A stretch of 6,569 bases of DNA from Halanaerobiaceae bacterium (lineage in GTDB: Bacteria; Bacillota; Halanaerobiia; Halanaerobiales; Halarsenatibacteraceae): contig PWHA01000021.1 of assembly GCA_003554685.1 (NCBI GenBank), forward strand, positions 1 through 6,569, given 5' to 3'. Position numbers and translations under genes: made by a program. The notes under the pieces are model-generated. The model was not told the DNA's origin. It searched no databases and saw only the letters and a program-made list of their open reading frames with translations. Below, in pieces: positions 1-5,902 of this stretch (position 1 is its first letter; each line of letters opens with the position of its first letter).

Positions 1-1404
1 GCCGGAGAAGAGGCTAAGTTAATCGAATTAGTTGAAAAGGATTATCCCGAACTGGCTCCGGCTGCCCGGGAATTAAAGGAGGATAGGTTTATCCTGCTGC
101 TGGCCCTGCTCAACTGGCAGCAGGAATTTTCACCTTTCCTGGCAGAGGAATCCTGGCTTGATGAGCTCAGCCAGCAGAATAAGCTGACCGGACTTTTCGA
201 GTACTGGGAGGAACTGGATGCCTATACGAGTTCCCTCAGGGAACTAAAAAAGCAGATTTTTGCGGAAAGCAACTTCAGTCTGCAGGAATATTTTCAGGAA
301 AACCTGGATAGAGTTCTCCAGGAAAGCGGAGTGCTGAGCTATCTAACCGAAAAACTTTCCAGTCTGGAACCGGAAGAGCTGCTGGAGATAATAAATAATG
401 AAGAGATGTCGGTAAAACTGGTGGAAGAGCTGGCCCTGCTGCTGGGTAAAAAAATCAGCGGGGAAGCCGTAAATCTTGAAGAAGTTGAAAAATTTCAGGA
501 TAAATTAACTTTTACTGAAGCTGATTCCAGCCGGAAGGCAGAATTAAAACGGGTTTTTGCTCTGTTTTTCAGCCTCCAAGATAAACTTCAAACATTTGCC
601 GGCTGGCAGCCCCCGGATAAATTGAAAGACTGGCTGAAATATTATACCGAGCATCTTGCCCGGCTGGAACTCAAGAGAGAACGGCTTGCTGAAGCTGCTG
701 GCCAGACAGGCTTGACTGCTGTTTTACCGGTCCAGCAGATAGAAAAAGAGGTCTTGAAAACCTGCCGTCAGTTTAATAAGGATTATCAGGATTTTTATGA
801 AAGTCTCTTTATGGACCCGGCCCGAACTGCCCCCCGGGAAGAGGCACTCCGGATAGAAAATCTTATTATTGAAAGATATCCCGAATTGCTGGAAAGAGTT
901 TCCCAGTCTGCCGGCTATCTTATTCTTCTGGATGGTTTGAGATTTGATATCTGGCAGGAAATTTATTCCCAGGTACTGGCCGAGATGTCACTGCGGGAGA
1001 TAACCTCCGGTATGCTGGTGTCCCATCTGCCCTCCAATACAGAAGCCCAGCTGGCAGCTCTGGAAGATGCAGATTTTAAGGGAGAGATTCTATCTCCTCA
1101 AAATAGTGCCTGGCAGCCCGGCCGGGATATTATTAAATTTGGTTACATCGATGACAAGATCCACACCTCCCGGGATGATTATCTGGAACTGGTCCGGGAG
1201 ATTAATTTCCAGACCAGAAATAGATTAAAGCCTTTTCTGGATAGGATTCCGGCAGATTCACCTGTTTTAATCTTTGGAGATCACGGTTTTACCATCAATT
1301 ATCAGTTTGAAAAACAGGAAAAGTACACCACACCCCGCTATCTCCACGGGGGATCTTCAGCGGAGGAAATGCTGGTACCCTGGTCTTTTCTGCTGAAGCA
1401 GTAA
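1..1404 (+). CDS. PglZ-domain protein, alkaline phosphatase superfamily (5'-truncated)
   Basis: The frame is open from base 1 to a TAA at 1402-1404, giving 467 visible residues; the true start lies upstream. The first ~290 residues are charged, Leu/Glu/Lys-rich and probably helical. The last ~160 match the PglZ domain: a hydrophobic strand ending in DGLRFD (about 311-316), an LPSNTE segment (about 343-348), GDHGF (about 426-430) and a C-terminal HGGSSAEEMLVPW (about 449-461). DG, GDHG and HGGSS-EE are the metal-binding and active-site positions expected of an alkaline-phosphatase-like fold. PglZ proteins are known from BREX and Pgl phage-resistance loci, and stand-alone or regulator-fused forms also occur. 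No BREX partner follows within this window, so a defence role depends on unseen upstream genes. The family call is confident; the biological role is not. There is no signal peptide or membrane segment in the visible part, so it is probably cytoplasmic. Confidence 0.85.
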   Translation, partial: AGEEAKLIELVEKDYPELAPAARELKEDRFILLLALLNWQQEFSPFLAEESWLDELSQQNKLTGLFEYWEELDAYTSSLRELKKQIFAESNFSLQEYFQENLDRVLQESGVLSYLTEKLSSLEPEELLEIINNEEMSVKLVEELALLLGKKISGEAVNLEEVEKFQDKLTFTEADSSRKAELKRVFALFFSLQDKLQTFAGWQPPDKLKDWLKYYTEHLARLELKRERLAEAAGQTGLTAVLPVQQIEKEVLKTCRQFNKDYQDFYESLFMDPARTAPREEALRIENLIIERYPELLERVSQSAGYLILLDGLRFDIWQEIYSQVLAEMSLREITSGMLVSHLPSNTEAQLAALEDADFKGEILSPQNSAWQPGRDIIKFGYIDDKIHTSRDDYLELVREINFQTRNRLKPFLDRIPADSPVLIFGDHGFTINYQFEKQEKYTTPRYLHGGSSAEEMLVPWSFLLKQ

Positions 1405-1413
1405 ATCAGATTC

Positions 1414-1441
1414 TGAAAGCCTTATAGTGAAAGCCTTATAG
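1414..1441. repeat. Perfect 14-bp tandem duplication
   Basis: TGAAAGCCTTATAG occurs at 1414-1427 and again at 1428-1441 with no mismatch and no gap. It begins ten bases after the stop codon of the PglZ-domain gene. No recognisable terminator hairpin or U-tract accompanies it. The unit has no obvious function; a replication-slippage duplication is the simplest explanation. Confidence 0.9.
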
Positions 1442-1637
1442 AATGATTGCCCTGTAAAAAGTCGATATCATCAAAAATTGAAATTTTAATCCCCGTCATA
1501 TCAGTTATCCTATCAATCAGATTGCCTGCAAAATAACTTTTCGCATCGGAGCTATGCAGTGGAGCCACAGGATAAAATAAATAAGAACTAAATAAGTATA
1601 GAACAAAATAAACACTGAACAGGAAAATTTTCAGCAC
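1422..1637 (-). other. Doubtful small ORF in spacer, 71 aa
   Basis: A minus-strand frame begins with GTG (reverse complement of 1635-1637) and ends inside the 14-bp duplication. A GAGGA sequence lies about nine bases upstream of the GTG on the minus strand. Its product would have a hydrophobic N-terminus of about 20 residues and then a more ordinary soluble stretch (GNLIDRITDMTGIKISIFDD). I do not recognise it. It could be a remnant of a decayed gene, a small exported peptide or chance. It is the only long frame in the 260-bp spacer 1405-1664, and it runs opposite to every other gene in the window. I would not annotate it as a gene without homologues. Confidence 0.15.
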
Positions 1638-1664
1638 TTAAATTTTTCCTCAGGAGGGATTGCA

Positions 1665-2180
1665 ATGGAATTTAGCAAAGTACTTTACAACCGTCGCAGT
1701 ATCAGAAATTATCAGGATAAACCGGTGGAAAATGAGAAGATTCAGGAGCTGCTCAAAGCGGCCATGGCTGCTCCCTCTGCTGGCAACCAGCAGCCCTGGC
1801 ATTTTATCGTGGTACAGGATAAAGAGCGTCATAAAAAAATCAGGGAAATCCATCCCTATTCCAAAATGTTAAAAGAGGCACCCCTGGCCATTGTGGTCTG
1901 CGGAGACAGAGGCGAGGAAAGACATGAGGGCTTCTGGGTGCAGGATTGTTCTGCTGCCGTGCAGAATCTCCTGCTCATGGCCGAAAATTTGGGCCTGGGG
2001 GCTGTCTGGCTGGGGGTATATCCCAGAGAGAAAAGGGTCCAGCAGTTCAAAGAGTTGTTCAAACTGCCCCGGGAGGTATATCCCCTGGCAGTGGTGGCTG
2101 CAGGATATCCAGCGGAAGAAAGTGGCCCGGTTGAAAGGTTTTCACAGGATAAAATCCATCAGGAAACCTGGCAGGATTAG
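1665..2180 (+). CDS. Nitroreductase family protein (FMN-dependent oxidoreductase)
   Basis: A 171-residue protein of the short nitroreductase type. The N-terminus has the FMN phosphate-binding signature NRRSIRNY (9-16). It is followed by APSAGNQQPWHF (36-47), the usual flavin-contacting loop, and by a helix and strand reading WVQDCSAAVQNLL then GLGAVWLG (91-117). A GYPAE segment (147-151) lies near the C-terminus. Such proteins bind FMN, usually as homodimers, and pass electrons from NAD(P)H to nitro compounds, quinones, enones or unknown substrates; the physiological substrate cannot be read from sequence. The ATG at 1665 is fixed by AGGAGG at 1652-1657, seven bases upstream. The pantothenate kinase gene follows after 14 bp with its own ribosome binding site, so the two are probably co-transcribed, although no functional link is known to me. 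It is cytoplasmic, with no signal peptide. Confidence 0.93.
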   Translation: MEFSKVLYNRRSIRNYQDKPVENEKIQELLKAAMAAPSAGNQQPWHFIVVQDKERHKKIREIHPYSKMLKEAPLAIVVCGDRGEERHEGFWVQDCSAAVQNLLLMAENLGLGAVWLGVYPREKRVQQFKELFKLPREVYPLAVVAAGYPAEESGPVERFSQDKIHQETWQD

Positions 2181-2194
2181 AAGGGGAGGCAGAT

Positions 2195-3010
2195 ATGATA
2201 CTGGGAATTGATATTGGAGGCAGCACAACCGATATAGTGGGCTTTAAAGACGATGACCTGGTGGGTTTTTTGACTGTAGAAGCCAGCGACCCCTTAACTT
2301 CAGCCACCGGGGCTCTGGGGAGTTTTCTCAATGAACAGGAGATAAATCTTTCTGATATAAAGAGAGTTGCCATTACCGGAGTCGGTTCTTCCTATGTAAA
2401 AAAGAATCTCTTTGGGGTTGAAACAGTGAGGATTCCAGAATTTGAGGCAATTGGAGCCGGGGGGGCCTATCTCACCTCCCACTCCCGGGTCATTATAGTC
2501 AGCATTGGCACCGGGACTGCCATAGTTTATTATGATAATGGAGAGGTAAACCACCTGGGAGGCACCGGCGTGGGTGGAGGCACTCTGGTCGGATTGGCCA
2601 GGGCTATTTTAAATATCGATGACTATGAAGAAATAGTGAGATTGGCCGGGAAGGGTGAATTACATAGGGTTGATCTCTCGGTTGGGGATATTTCTCTGGA
2701 TGATATAGGGGATCTTCATCAGGATATAACTGCCTCAAATTTTGGCAAGCTCAGCCAGAATCCCCGGCCTGAAGATTATGCTCTGGGGATAATTAATATG
2801 ATCTATCAGACTATTGGAATGATGGCAGCTTTTGCAGCTCAGGTCAAGGACTGTCAGGATATCGTAGTTACCGGAAAACTGGCTGAAATGAAAATCGGTC
2901 AGCAGGTTTTAGAAAATCTCAAACAGACTAAATTTTTTCCCATGGATTTTATTTTTCCGGAAAAGGCTGAGTACTCCACCGCTATCGGCGCTGCTATTTC
3001 CGGTTCCTGA
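2195..3010 (+). CDS. coaW: Type II pantothenate kinase
   Basis: A 271-residue ASKHA-fold kinase, close in length to the ~267-residue Staphylococcus aureus enzyme. It phosphorylates pantothenate with ATP, the first step of coenzyme A synthesis. Visible motifs are the phosphate-1 loop GIDIGGSTTDIV (4-15), ITGVGSS (60-66), PEFEAIGAGG (81-90) whose Glu at about 82 aligns with the catalytic Glu of the S. aureus protein, the IGTGTAIVYYD block (104-114), GGTGVGGGTLVGL (122-134) and the family-typical DITASNFGKL (177-186). The C-terminal TAIGAAI matches the usual SGAIGAL-type end, so the protein is complete. The ATG at 2195 is preceded by GGGGAGG (2183-2189). A BadF/BcrAD-type activator ATPase is the main alternative, but the GTGVGGGT and TASNFG blocks favour CoaW. 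It is cytoplasmic. The stop codon is the first element of the downstream repeat array. Confidence 0.92.
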   Translation: MILGIDIGGSTTDIVGFKDDDLVGFLTVEASDPLTSATGALGSFLNEQEINLSDIKRVAITGVGSSYVKKNLFGVETVRIPEFEAIGAGGAYLTSHSRVIIVSIGTGTAIVYYDNGEVNHLGGTGVGGGTLVGLARAILNIDDYEEIVRLAGKGELHRVDLSVGDISLDDIGDLHQDITASNFGKLSQNPRPEDYALGIINMIYQTIGMMAAFAAQVKDCQDIVVTGKLAEMKIGQQVLENLKQTKFFPMDFIFPEKAEYSTAIGAAISGS

Positions 3011-3141
3011 TTGGTTGATTGCTGATTGATGATCGGTGATTGATGATCGGTGATTGGTGATCGGTGATTCTTGATCGATGATTGGAATCGATGATTCCTG
3101 ATGTGCTGATTCCTGATCAATGATTGGGATCGTTGATTGCT
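3009..3141. repeat. Degenerate 7/14-bp tandem repeat array
   Basis: The spacer after coaW is filled by units beginning GATT or GATC. Two perfect 14-bp copies of GATTGATGATCGGT (3024-3037, 3038-3051) are followed by GATTGGTGATCGGT (3052-3065), GATTCTTGATCGAT (3066-3079) and more diverged units of 13-15 bp starting at 3080, 3093, 3108 and 3122. Shorter 7-8 bp units start at 3009, 3017 and 3135, so the basic unit is a heptamer resembling GATNGNT. GATC recurs at 3031, 3045, 3059 and 3073 at exact 14-bp spacing, and again at 3115 and 3128. An inverted repeat, GGAATC-GAT-GATTCC, lies at 3084-3098. The first unit overlaps the coaW stop codon. There is no U-tract, so it is not a standard terminator. 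Confidence 0.93.
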
Positions 3142-3213
3142 GAAATAATACTGAAGTAAGCTGGAAAATAAAATTATTGATTACTAGAGTTTCTGGGTGT
3201 AACATTATTTTTC

Positions 3214-3219
3214 AGGAGG
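3214..3219 (+). promoter_or_regulatory. Ribosome binding site that sets the aminotransferase start
   Basis: AGGAGG lies eight bases before the ATG at 3228. A longer in-frame reading from TTG at 3177 would add 17 residues unlike the family N-terminus and would place this site inside the coding sequence, so 3228 is preferred. Confidence 0.9.
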
Positions 3220-3227
3220 TTATTTTT

Positions 3228-4391
3228 ATGAGAGAGCCATTAATTATGACACCGGGACCGACGGAAGTAGCAGAAGAAGTAAGGCAAGCTATGGCGCAAA
3301 ACTTTACCAATCCTGATCTGGACCCCCAGTTTTTTAAATTTTATGCTGAACTCTGCGGTGATCTTCAAAAAATAATAAATACCAAAAATCAGGTGCTGGT
3401 ATTAAGCGGGGAGGGAATGCTGGCTCTGGATGCAGCCCTGGCATCTCTGATCGAGCCTGGTGATCGGGTGCTGGCTTTGAGCAATGGAATTTTTGGAACC
3501 GGCCTGGCTGGCATGGCTGAAAATTATGGGGCAGAAGTGGTCAAACTGGAAAAAAGTTATAGAGAACCTATTACCAGCCGGGAGGTCGAAGAAGTTTTGG
3601 AGGAAGAATCAAATTTTGATCTGGCTACTCTTGTTCACTGTGAGACTCCGGCCGGATTGATTAATCCAGCAGTTGAGATACTTCCGGTCCTGAAAGAACG
3701 GGGGCTTATTACCGTTATTGACGCTGTTTCATCACTGGGTGGGATTGAATTTAAGCCCGATGACTGGGGAGCGGATGTGGTTCTGGGAGGCTCGCAGAAG
3801 GTCCTTTCTGCTCCGCCGGGTTTGGCTTTTTTGAGCTTAAGCTCCCGGGCCTGGAAAAAAATAGAGAGTCGAAAAGCTTCTCAGCCAGCTTTTTATCTCA
3901 ATCTGAAGTTATGGCAAAACTGGCAGGAAAAACAGGAGTTTCCCTATACTCCCTCAGTTTCAGATATTTATGCTCTAAAAAAAGCGGCAGAAAGGCTTTT
4001 AACTGAAGCAGACCGCTATCAGCGGCACAGCTGGATTGCCGGGGCTGTCAGAAAAGCCCTTCAGGCCGGTGGTTTAACCCTCTATCCTGATTCCGGTTAT
4101 TCTAATACTGTTACCGCAGTTAGGATGCCTGATGGCATTAAATTTTCCGACCTCAATCGGGAAATGCTGGAGAGTCATGGCATAATGATTGCGGGAGCCT
4201 TTGCTGAACTGAGCGGTAAAGTTTTTCGCATCGGCCATATGGGTGAGAACTGCCGGGAAGAAAAATTATATTTAACCCTTAAAGCTCTCCAGCATTCTTT
4301 GGTAAAGCTTGGATTTAAATTTCAGCAGGATATGTTAAAAACTTATGTGAATGAAATGAACTCAGCAGCTGTGAATGAACTTAACAGCTAA
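3228..4391 (+). CDS. Class V PLP aminotransferase, alanine/serine/ureidoglycine-glyoxylate type
   Basis: A 387-residue fold-type I, class V aminotransferase. It opens with the family-typical TPGPTEV (8-14). Further landmarks are LSGEG (59-63), which contacts the cofactor phosphate, HCETPAGL (137-144), IDAVSSLGG (164-172) with the Asp that pairs with the pyridine nitrogen, and GGSQKVLSAPPGLAF (187-201) with Lys191 as the Schiff-base lysine. FRIGHMGE (333-340) carries the Arg expected to hold the substrate carboxylate. Relatives transfer amino groups from alanine, serine or ureidoglycine to glyoxylate or pyruvate, and sequence alone does not separate these (AgxT, PucG, PhnW-like). The following acetamidase/formamidase gene makes nitrogen-compound catabolism plausible. 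A C-terminal tail beyond about 366 contains an internal repeat (VNEMNSAA, then VNELNS), which looks like a recent duplication. The start follows the AGGAGG at 3214-3219. It is cytoplasmic. Confidence 0.9.
   Translation: MREPLIMTPGPTEVAEEVRQAMAQNFTNPDLDPQFFKFYAELCGDLQKIINTKNQVLVLSGEGMLALDAALASLIEPGDRVLALSNGIFGTGLAGMAENYGAEVVKLEKSYREPITSREVEEVLEEESNFDLATLVHCETPAGLINPAVEILPVLKERGLITVIDAVSSLGGIEFKPDDWGADVVLGGSQKVLSAPPGLAFLSLSSRAWKKIESRKASQPAFYLNLKLWQNWQEKQEFPYTPSVSDIYALKKAAERLLTEADRYQRHSWIAGAVRKALQAGGLTLYPDSGYSNTVTAVRMPDGIKFSDLNREMLESHGIMIAGAFAELSGKVFRIGHMGENCREEKLYLTLKALQHSLVKLGFKFQQDMLKTYVNEMNSAAVNELNS
4347..4388 (+). repeat. Imperfect coding duplication at aminotransferase C-terminus
   Basis: GTGAATGAA begins at 4347 and again at 4371, each followed by a similar run ending in CAGCT. 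The translated copies are VNEMNSAA and VNELNS. The second copy supplies the last residues before the stop at 4389-4391, so it lengthens the tail without disturbing the folded domain. Confidence 0.7.
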
Positions 4392-4451
4392 ATAAGCTTT
4401 TCAGGAATTTTTAAGACTGCTTTATTTTACAGATAAAATAATTGAGGAAAA

Positions 4452-4456
4452 GAGGT
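4452..4456 (+). promoter_or_regulatory. Ribosome binding site that sets the acetamidase-family start
   Basis: GAGGT lies six bases upstream of the ATG at 4463. The in-frame TTG at 4442 would add only seven residues and would put this site inside the gene, so the ATG is preferred. Confidence 0.75.
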
Positions 4457-4462
4457 AATATA

Positions 4463-5383
4463 ATGACACCAGAGAGAGTTTCCAGCAGCAGTTGTATTTT
4501 TGCCTTTAAACAGGAGCTGGAGCCTGCTATCAGGGTTCAACCTGGTTCAGTCCTTATTCTGGAAACCAGGGACTGTTTTTCCGGCCAGCTTAAGTCTTCC
4601 GGAGATGAAATAGCAGATATGGACTGGAGCAGAATTAATCCTGCTACCGGACCGGTTTTTCTGGAAGGAGCCTGTCCCGGAGATATTCTCAAAATTGAGA
4701 TCAAGGATATTAGATTAAAGAGTCCGGCGGTGATGATAGCAGCTCCGGGAGAAGGTGTTCTGGGAGACAGAATTGAAAAGCCGGTTACCAAAATTTTGCC
4801 GCTGACTGATAACAGGATTGAATTTTCTCCTGATCGAGTCTATCAACAGGAGCCGATGGTCGGGGTGATGGGGGTTGCTCCGGCAGGAGAAGAAGAAATA
4901 CCTACCGGTCATCCCGGTCCCCACGGAGGCAATATGGACTGCAGACTGCTGCAGGCAGGTTCTATCCTTTACCTGCCGGTAAATACTCCTGGAGCTCTGC
5001 TGGCTGCCGGTGATATGCATGCTCTGATGGGAGACGGAGAGATAGTTGTCTGTGCGGGTGAAGCAGGAGGGGAGCTGGAGATGTCTCTTGATCTTGTAAA
5101 AGGCAGCAATCTGCCTGTACCTCTGCTGGAAAACTCCCGGGTTATTTCGACAATTGCCTCTGCTGAAACTCTGGACGAGGCAGTGAACAGGGCAGTATAC
5201 AAAATGACAGATCTATTGATTGATTATTTTAATTTTACTCTTTCAGAGGCGGGTATGTTGTTGAGCCTCATAGGTCAGGCTGAAATCTGTCAGGTTGTGG
5301 ACCCTTTAAAAACTGCCCGTTTTACTCTGGCCAGAGAAGAAATCAATTTAAAAAGGTGGCAGAGTCTTACTAATCCTGCCTGA
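4463..5383 (+). CDS. Acetamidase/formamidase family protein
   Basis: A 306-residue member of the FmdA/AmdA family, of the short bacterial form (about 300 residues; the longer formamidases have about 400). Family landmarks are NPATGPVFLEGACPGDILKI (59-78), PTGHPGPHGGNMDC (147-160) with clustered His and Asp that probably form the metal or active site, and GALLAAGDMHALMGDGE (177-193). These enzymes hydrolyse small aliphatic amides such as formamide or acetamide to the acid and ammonia; the substrate of the short forms is poorly defined, so I give no symbol. The gene starts 71 bp after the aminotransferase stop, on the same strand. The only hairpin between them is AT-only with no U-tract, so read-through transcription is likely. 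It is cytoplasmic, with no signal peptide. The two genes could serve one pathway releasing ammonia from a ureide or amide, which is inference from adjacency only. Confidence 0.9.
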   Translation: MTPERVSSSSCIFAFKQELEPAIRVQPGSVLILETRDCFSGQLKSSGDEIADMDWSRINPATGPVFLEGACPGDILKIEIKDIRLKSPAVMIAAPGEGVLGDRIEKPVTKILPLTDNRIEFSPDRVYQQEPMVGVMGVAPAGEEEIPTGHPGPHGGNMDCRLLQAGSILYLPVNTPGALLAAGDMHALMGDGEIVVCAGEAGGELEMSLDLVKGSNLPVPLLENSRVISTIASAETLDEAVNRAVYKMTDLLIDYFNFTLSEAGMLLSLIGQAEICQVVDPLKTARFTLAREEINLKRWQSLTNPA

Positions 5384-5386
5384 CAA

Positions 5387-5406
5387 TTATCTCTTACAGG
5401 AGATAG
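5387..5406 (+). terminator. Weak hairpin after the acetamidase-family gene
   Basis: TATCTC (5388-5393) pairs with GAGATA (5400-5405) around a six-base loop, with a possible outer U-G pair. It starts four bases past the stop codon, as a terminator would. The next T-run (5420-5425) is 15 bases further on, so efficient intrinsic termination is doubtful. It may only protect the 3' end of the transcript. Confidence 0.3.
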
Positions 5407-5431
5407 CTGGTGAAGTGTAATTTTTGATTTC

Positions 5432-5460
5432 TTGCATTCACCCCGGTGATATGCTACTAT
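5432..5460 (+). promoter_or_regulatory. Candidate promoter for the cobalamin leader and cobA
   Basis: TTGCAT (5432-5437) and TACTAT (5455-5460) are separated by 17 bp, and TGC directly before the -10 gives an extended -10 element. The -35 is poor (three of six bases match). Transcription would start near 5467, about 93 bases before the aptamer P1 stem. The spacer holds an inverted repeat, TCACC-CC-GGTGA (5438-5449), placed where an operator could act. The call rests on consensus matching alone. Confidence 0.35.
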
Positions 5461-5510
5461 GAAGTCAGTTAATTTTTAGGTGTGATTGCATTTTTGACAG
5501 GCAAGCAAAT

Positions 5511-5549
5511 TTGTAAATCCCAAAACTATTTGTAAATCCCCAAAACTAT
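5511..5549. repeat. 19/20-bp tandem duplication ahead of the riboswitch
   Basis: TTGTAAATCCCAAAACTAT at 5511-5529 is repeated immediately at 5530-5549, the second copy having one extra C. It ends ten bases before the 5' strand of the aptamer P1 stem. If transcription starts at the candidate promoter, both copies are in the leader RNA, outside the aptamer. Confidence 0.9.
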
Positions 5550-5559
5550 ATATAGCTTT

Positions 5560-5726
5560 CCATGCTGGTGCTTTTGCTTAACAGGGAAATCGGTGCAATT
5601 CCGATACAGCCCCCGCTGCTGTGATGGCTTTCTTTCTAATAACTTTTCTGCCTGATAATATCTCCACTGGAATCGTCCGGGAAGGAGTTGGGTTAAAAGC
5701 CTTAGTCAGAAGACCTGCCAGTATGG
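5560..5726 (+). promoter_or_regulatory. Cobalamin (B12) riboswitch aptamer
   Basis: The conserved blocks occur in the known order. GGGAA is at 5584-5588 and GGTGCAATTCC at 5592-5602. CAGCCCCCGCTGCTGTGA (5607-5624) corresponds to the CCCGC-ACTGT block. CCACTGG is at 5664-5670 and GGGAAGG at 5679-5685. The B12 box AGTCAGAAGACCTGCC at 5704-5719 differs from the usual AGYCAGGAGACCTGCC by one base. The closing P1 stem pairs CCATGCTGG (5560-5568) with CCAGTATGG (5718-5726): nine pairs including one G-U. A cobalamin should bind here and switch downstream expression. The next gene encodes the cobalamin adenosyltransferase, so this is a feedback element for adenosylcobalamin production. Whether it prefers adenosyl-, methyl- or hydroxocobalamin cannot be judged here. 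Short ORFs across this region on both strands are not genes. Confidence 0.93.
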
Positions 5727-5733
5727 TTGGTTT

Positions 5734-5757
5734 CAGCCTCTCGGCGGGAGCAGGCTG
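5734..5757 (+). promoter_or_regulatory. Probable P13 hairpin of the cobalamin riboswitch
   Basis: Seven bases after P1, CAGCCT (5734-5739) pairs with AGGCTG (5752-5757), and CTC (5740-5742) pairs with GAG (5748-5750), leaving a GGCGG loop and one bulged C. Many cobalamin riboswitches carry such a hairpin 3' of P1, whose loop pairs with aptamer loop L5. Here GCGG (5744-5747) can pair with CCGC (5613-5616) in the conserved aptamer block. The pairing is inferred by eye. Confidence 0.55.
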
Positions 5758-5787
5758 GCACCTGATCAGGACAGAACTGCCAGGAAT

Positions 5788-5821
5788 TAAATATAAGGCC
5801 GAGGTAAATATAAGGCCAAGG
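5788..5821. repeat. 17-bp tandem duplication in the expression platform
   Basis: TAAATATAAGGCCGAGG (5788-5804) is followed directly by TAAATATAAGGCCAAGG (5805-5821), differing at one base. It lies between the aptamer and the terminator, so it lengthens the linker RNA. It does not form an obvious hairpin by itself. Confidence 0.9.
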
Positions 5822-5902
5822 CAATTTTTAATGAGATTTACTGCTGTCACTGTTTGATACTGGCTGTCTTACCATTTTGCTTAAAATTTCTGTCTACCAG
5901 GG

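Larger units (their letters stand above)
5727..5902 (+). other. Long linker between aptamer and terminator (expression platform)
   Basis: About 176 bases separate P1 from the terminator and hold no gene. CTGGCA (5755-5760) can pair with TGCCAG at 5716-5721, which includes part of the 3' strand of P1, or with TGCCAG at 5778-5783. These pairings exclude each other and also compete with the P13 stem, so they could couple aptamer state to downstream folding. CCTGATCAGG at 5761-5770 is a perfect palindrome between the alternatives. I found no convincing antiterminator that covers the 5' arm of the terminator; the best match is only GAGAT at 5831-5835 against ATCTC at 5906-5910. How ligand binding reaches the terminator is therefore unresolved. 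Confidence 0.45.

Noticed and set aside
331..1404. GTG at 331 as the start of the PglZ-domain gene
   Set aside because: The same frame is open back to base 1 with similar charged coding character and there is no good ribosome binding site before 331, so the gene is truncated by the window.
2899..3205. Minus-strand ORFs of 73 and 98 codons with Asp/His/Gln/Ser/Ile-rich repeats
   Set aside because: The peptide periodicity is only the 7/14-bp DNA repeat read in changing frames; 14 is not a multiple of 3, and the frames run into the coaW 3' end.
3177..3205. TTGATT with 17-bp spacing to TAACAT as an aminotransferase promoter
   Set aside because: Both hexamers match only four of six bases, and the start would fall about two bases before the ribosome binding site, leaving almost no leader.
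3177..3227. Upstream TTG start for the aminotransferase
   Set aside because: It would place the AGGAGG at 3214-3219 inside the gene and add residues before the family-typical N-terminus.
4422..4441. TTATTTTA/TAAAATAA hairpin between aminotransferase and acetamidase-family genes as a terminator
   Set aside because: The eight pairs are all A-T and no U-tract follows, so it is too weak to be called.
5494..5499. Perfect TTGACA as the -35 of a closer cobA-leader promoter
   Set aside because: No acceptable -10 lies 16-18 bp downstream. The TATATA at 5549-5554 is too far away and would start transcription inside P1.
5578..5857. Overlapping ORFs of 78-90 codons on both strands between the acetamidase-family gene and cobA
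   Set aside because: They lie across the conserved blocks of the cobalamin riboswitch, have no good ribosome binding site and give no recognisable protein.
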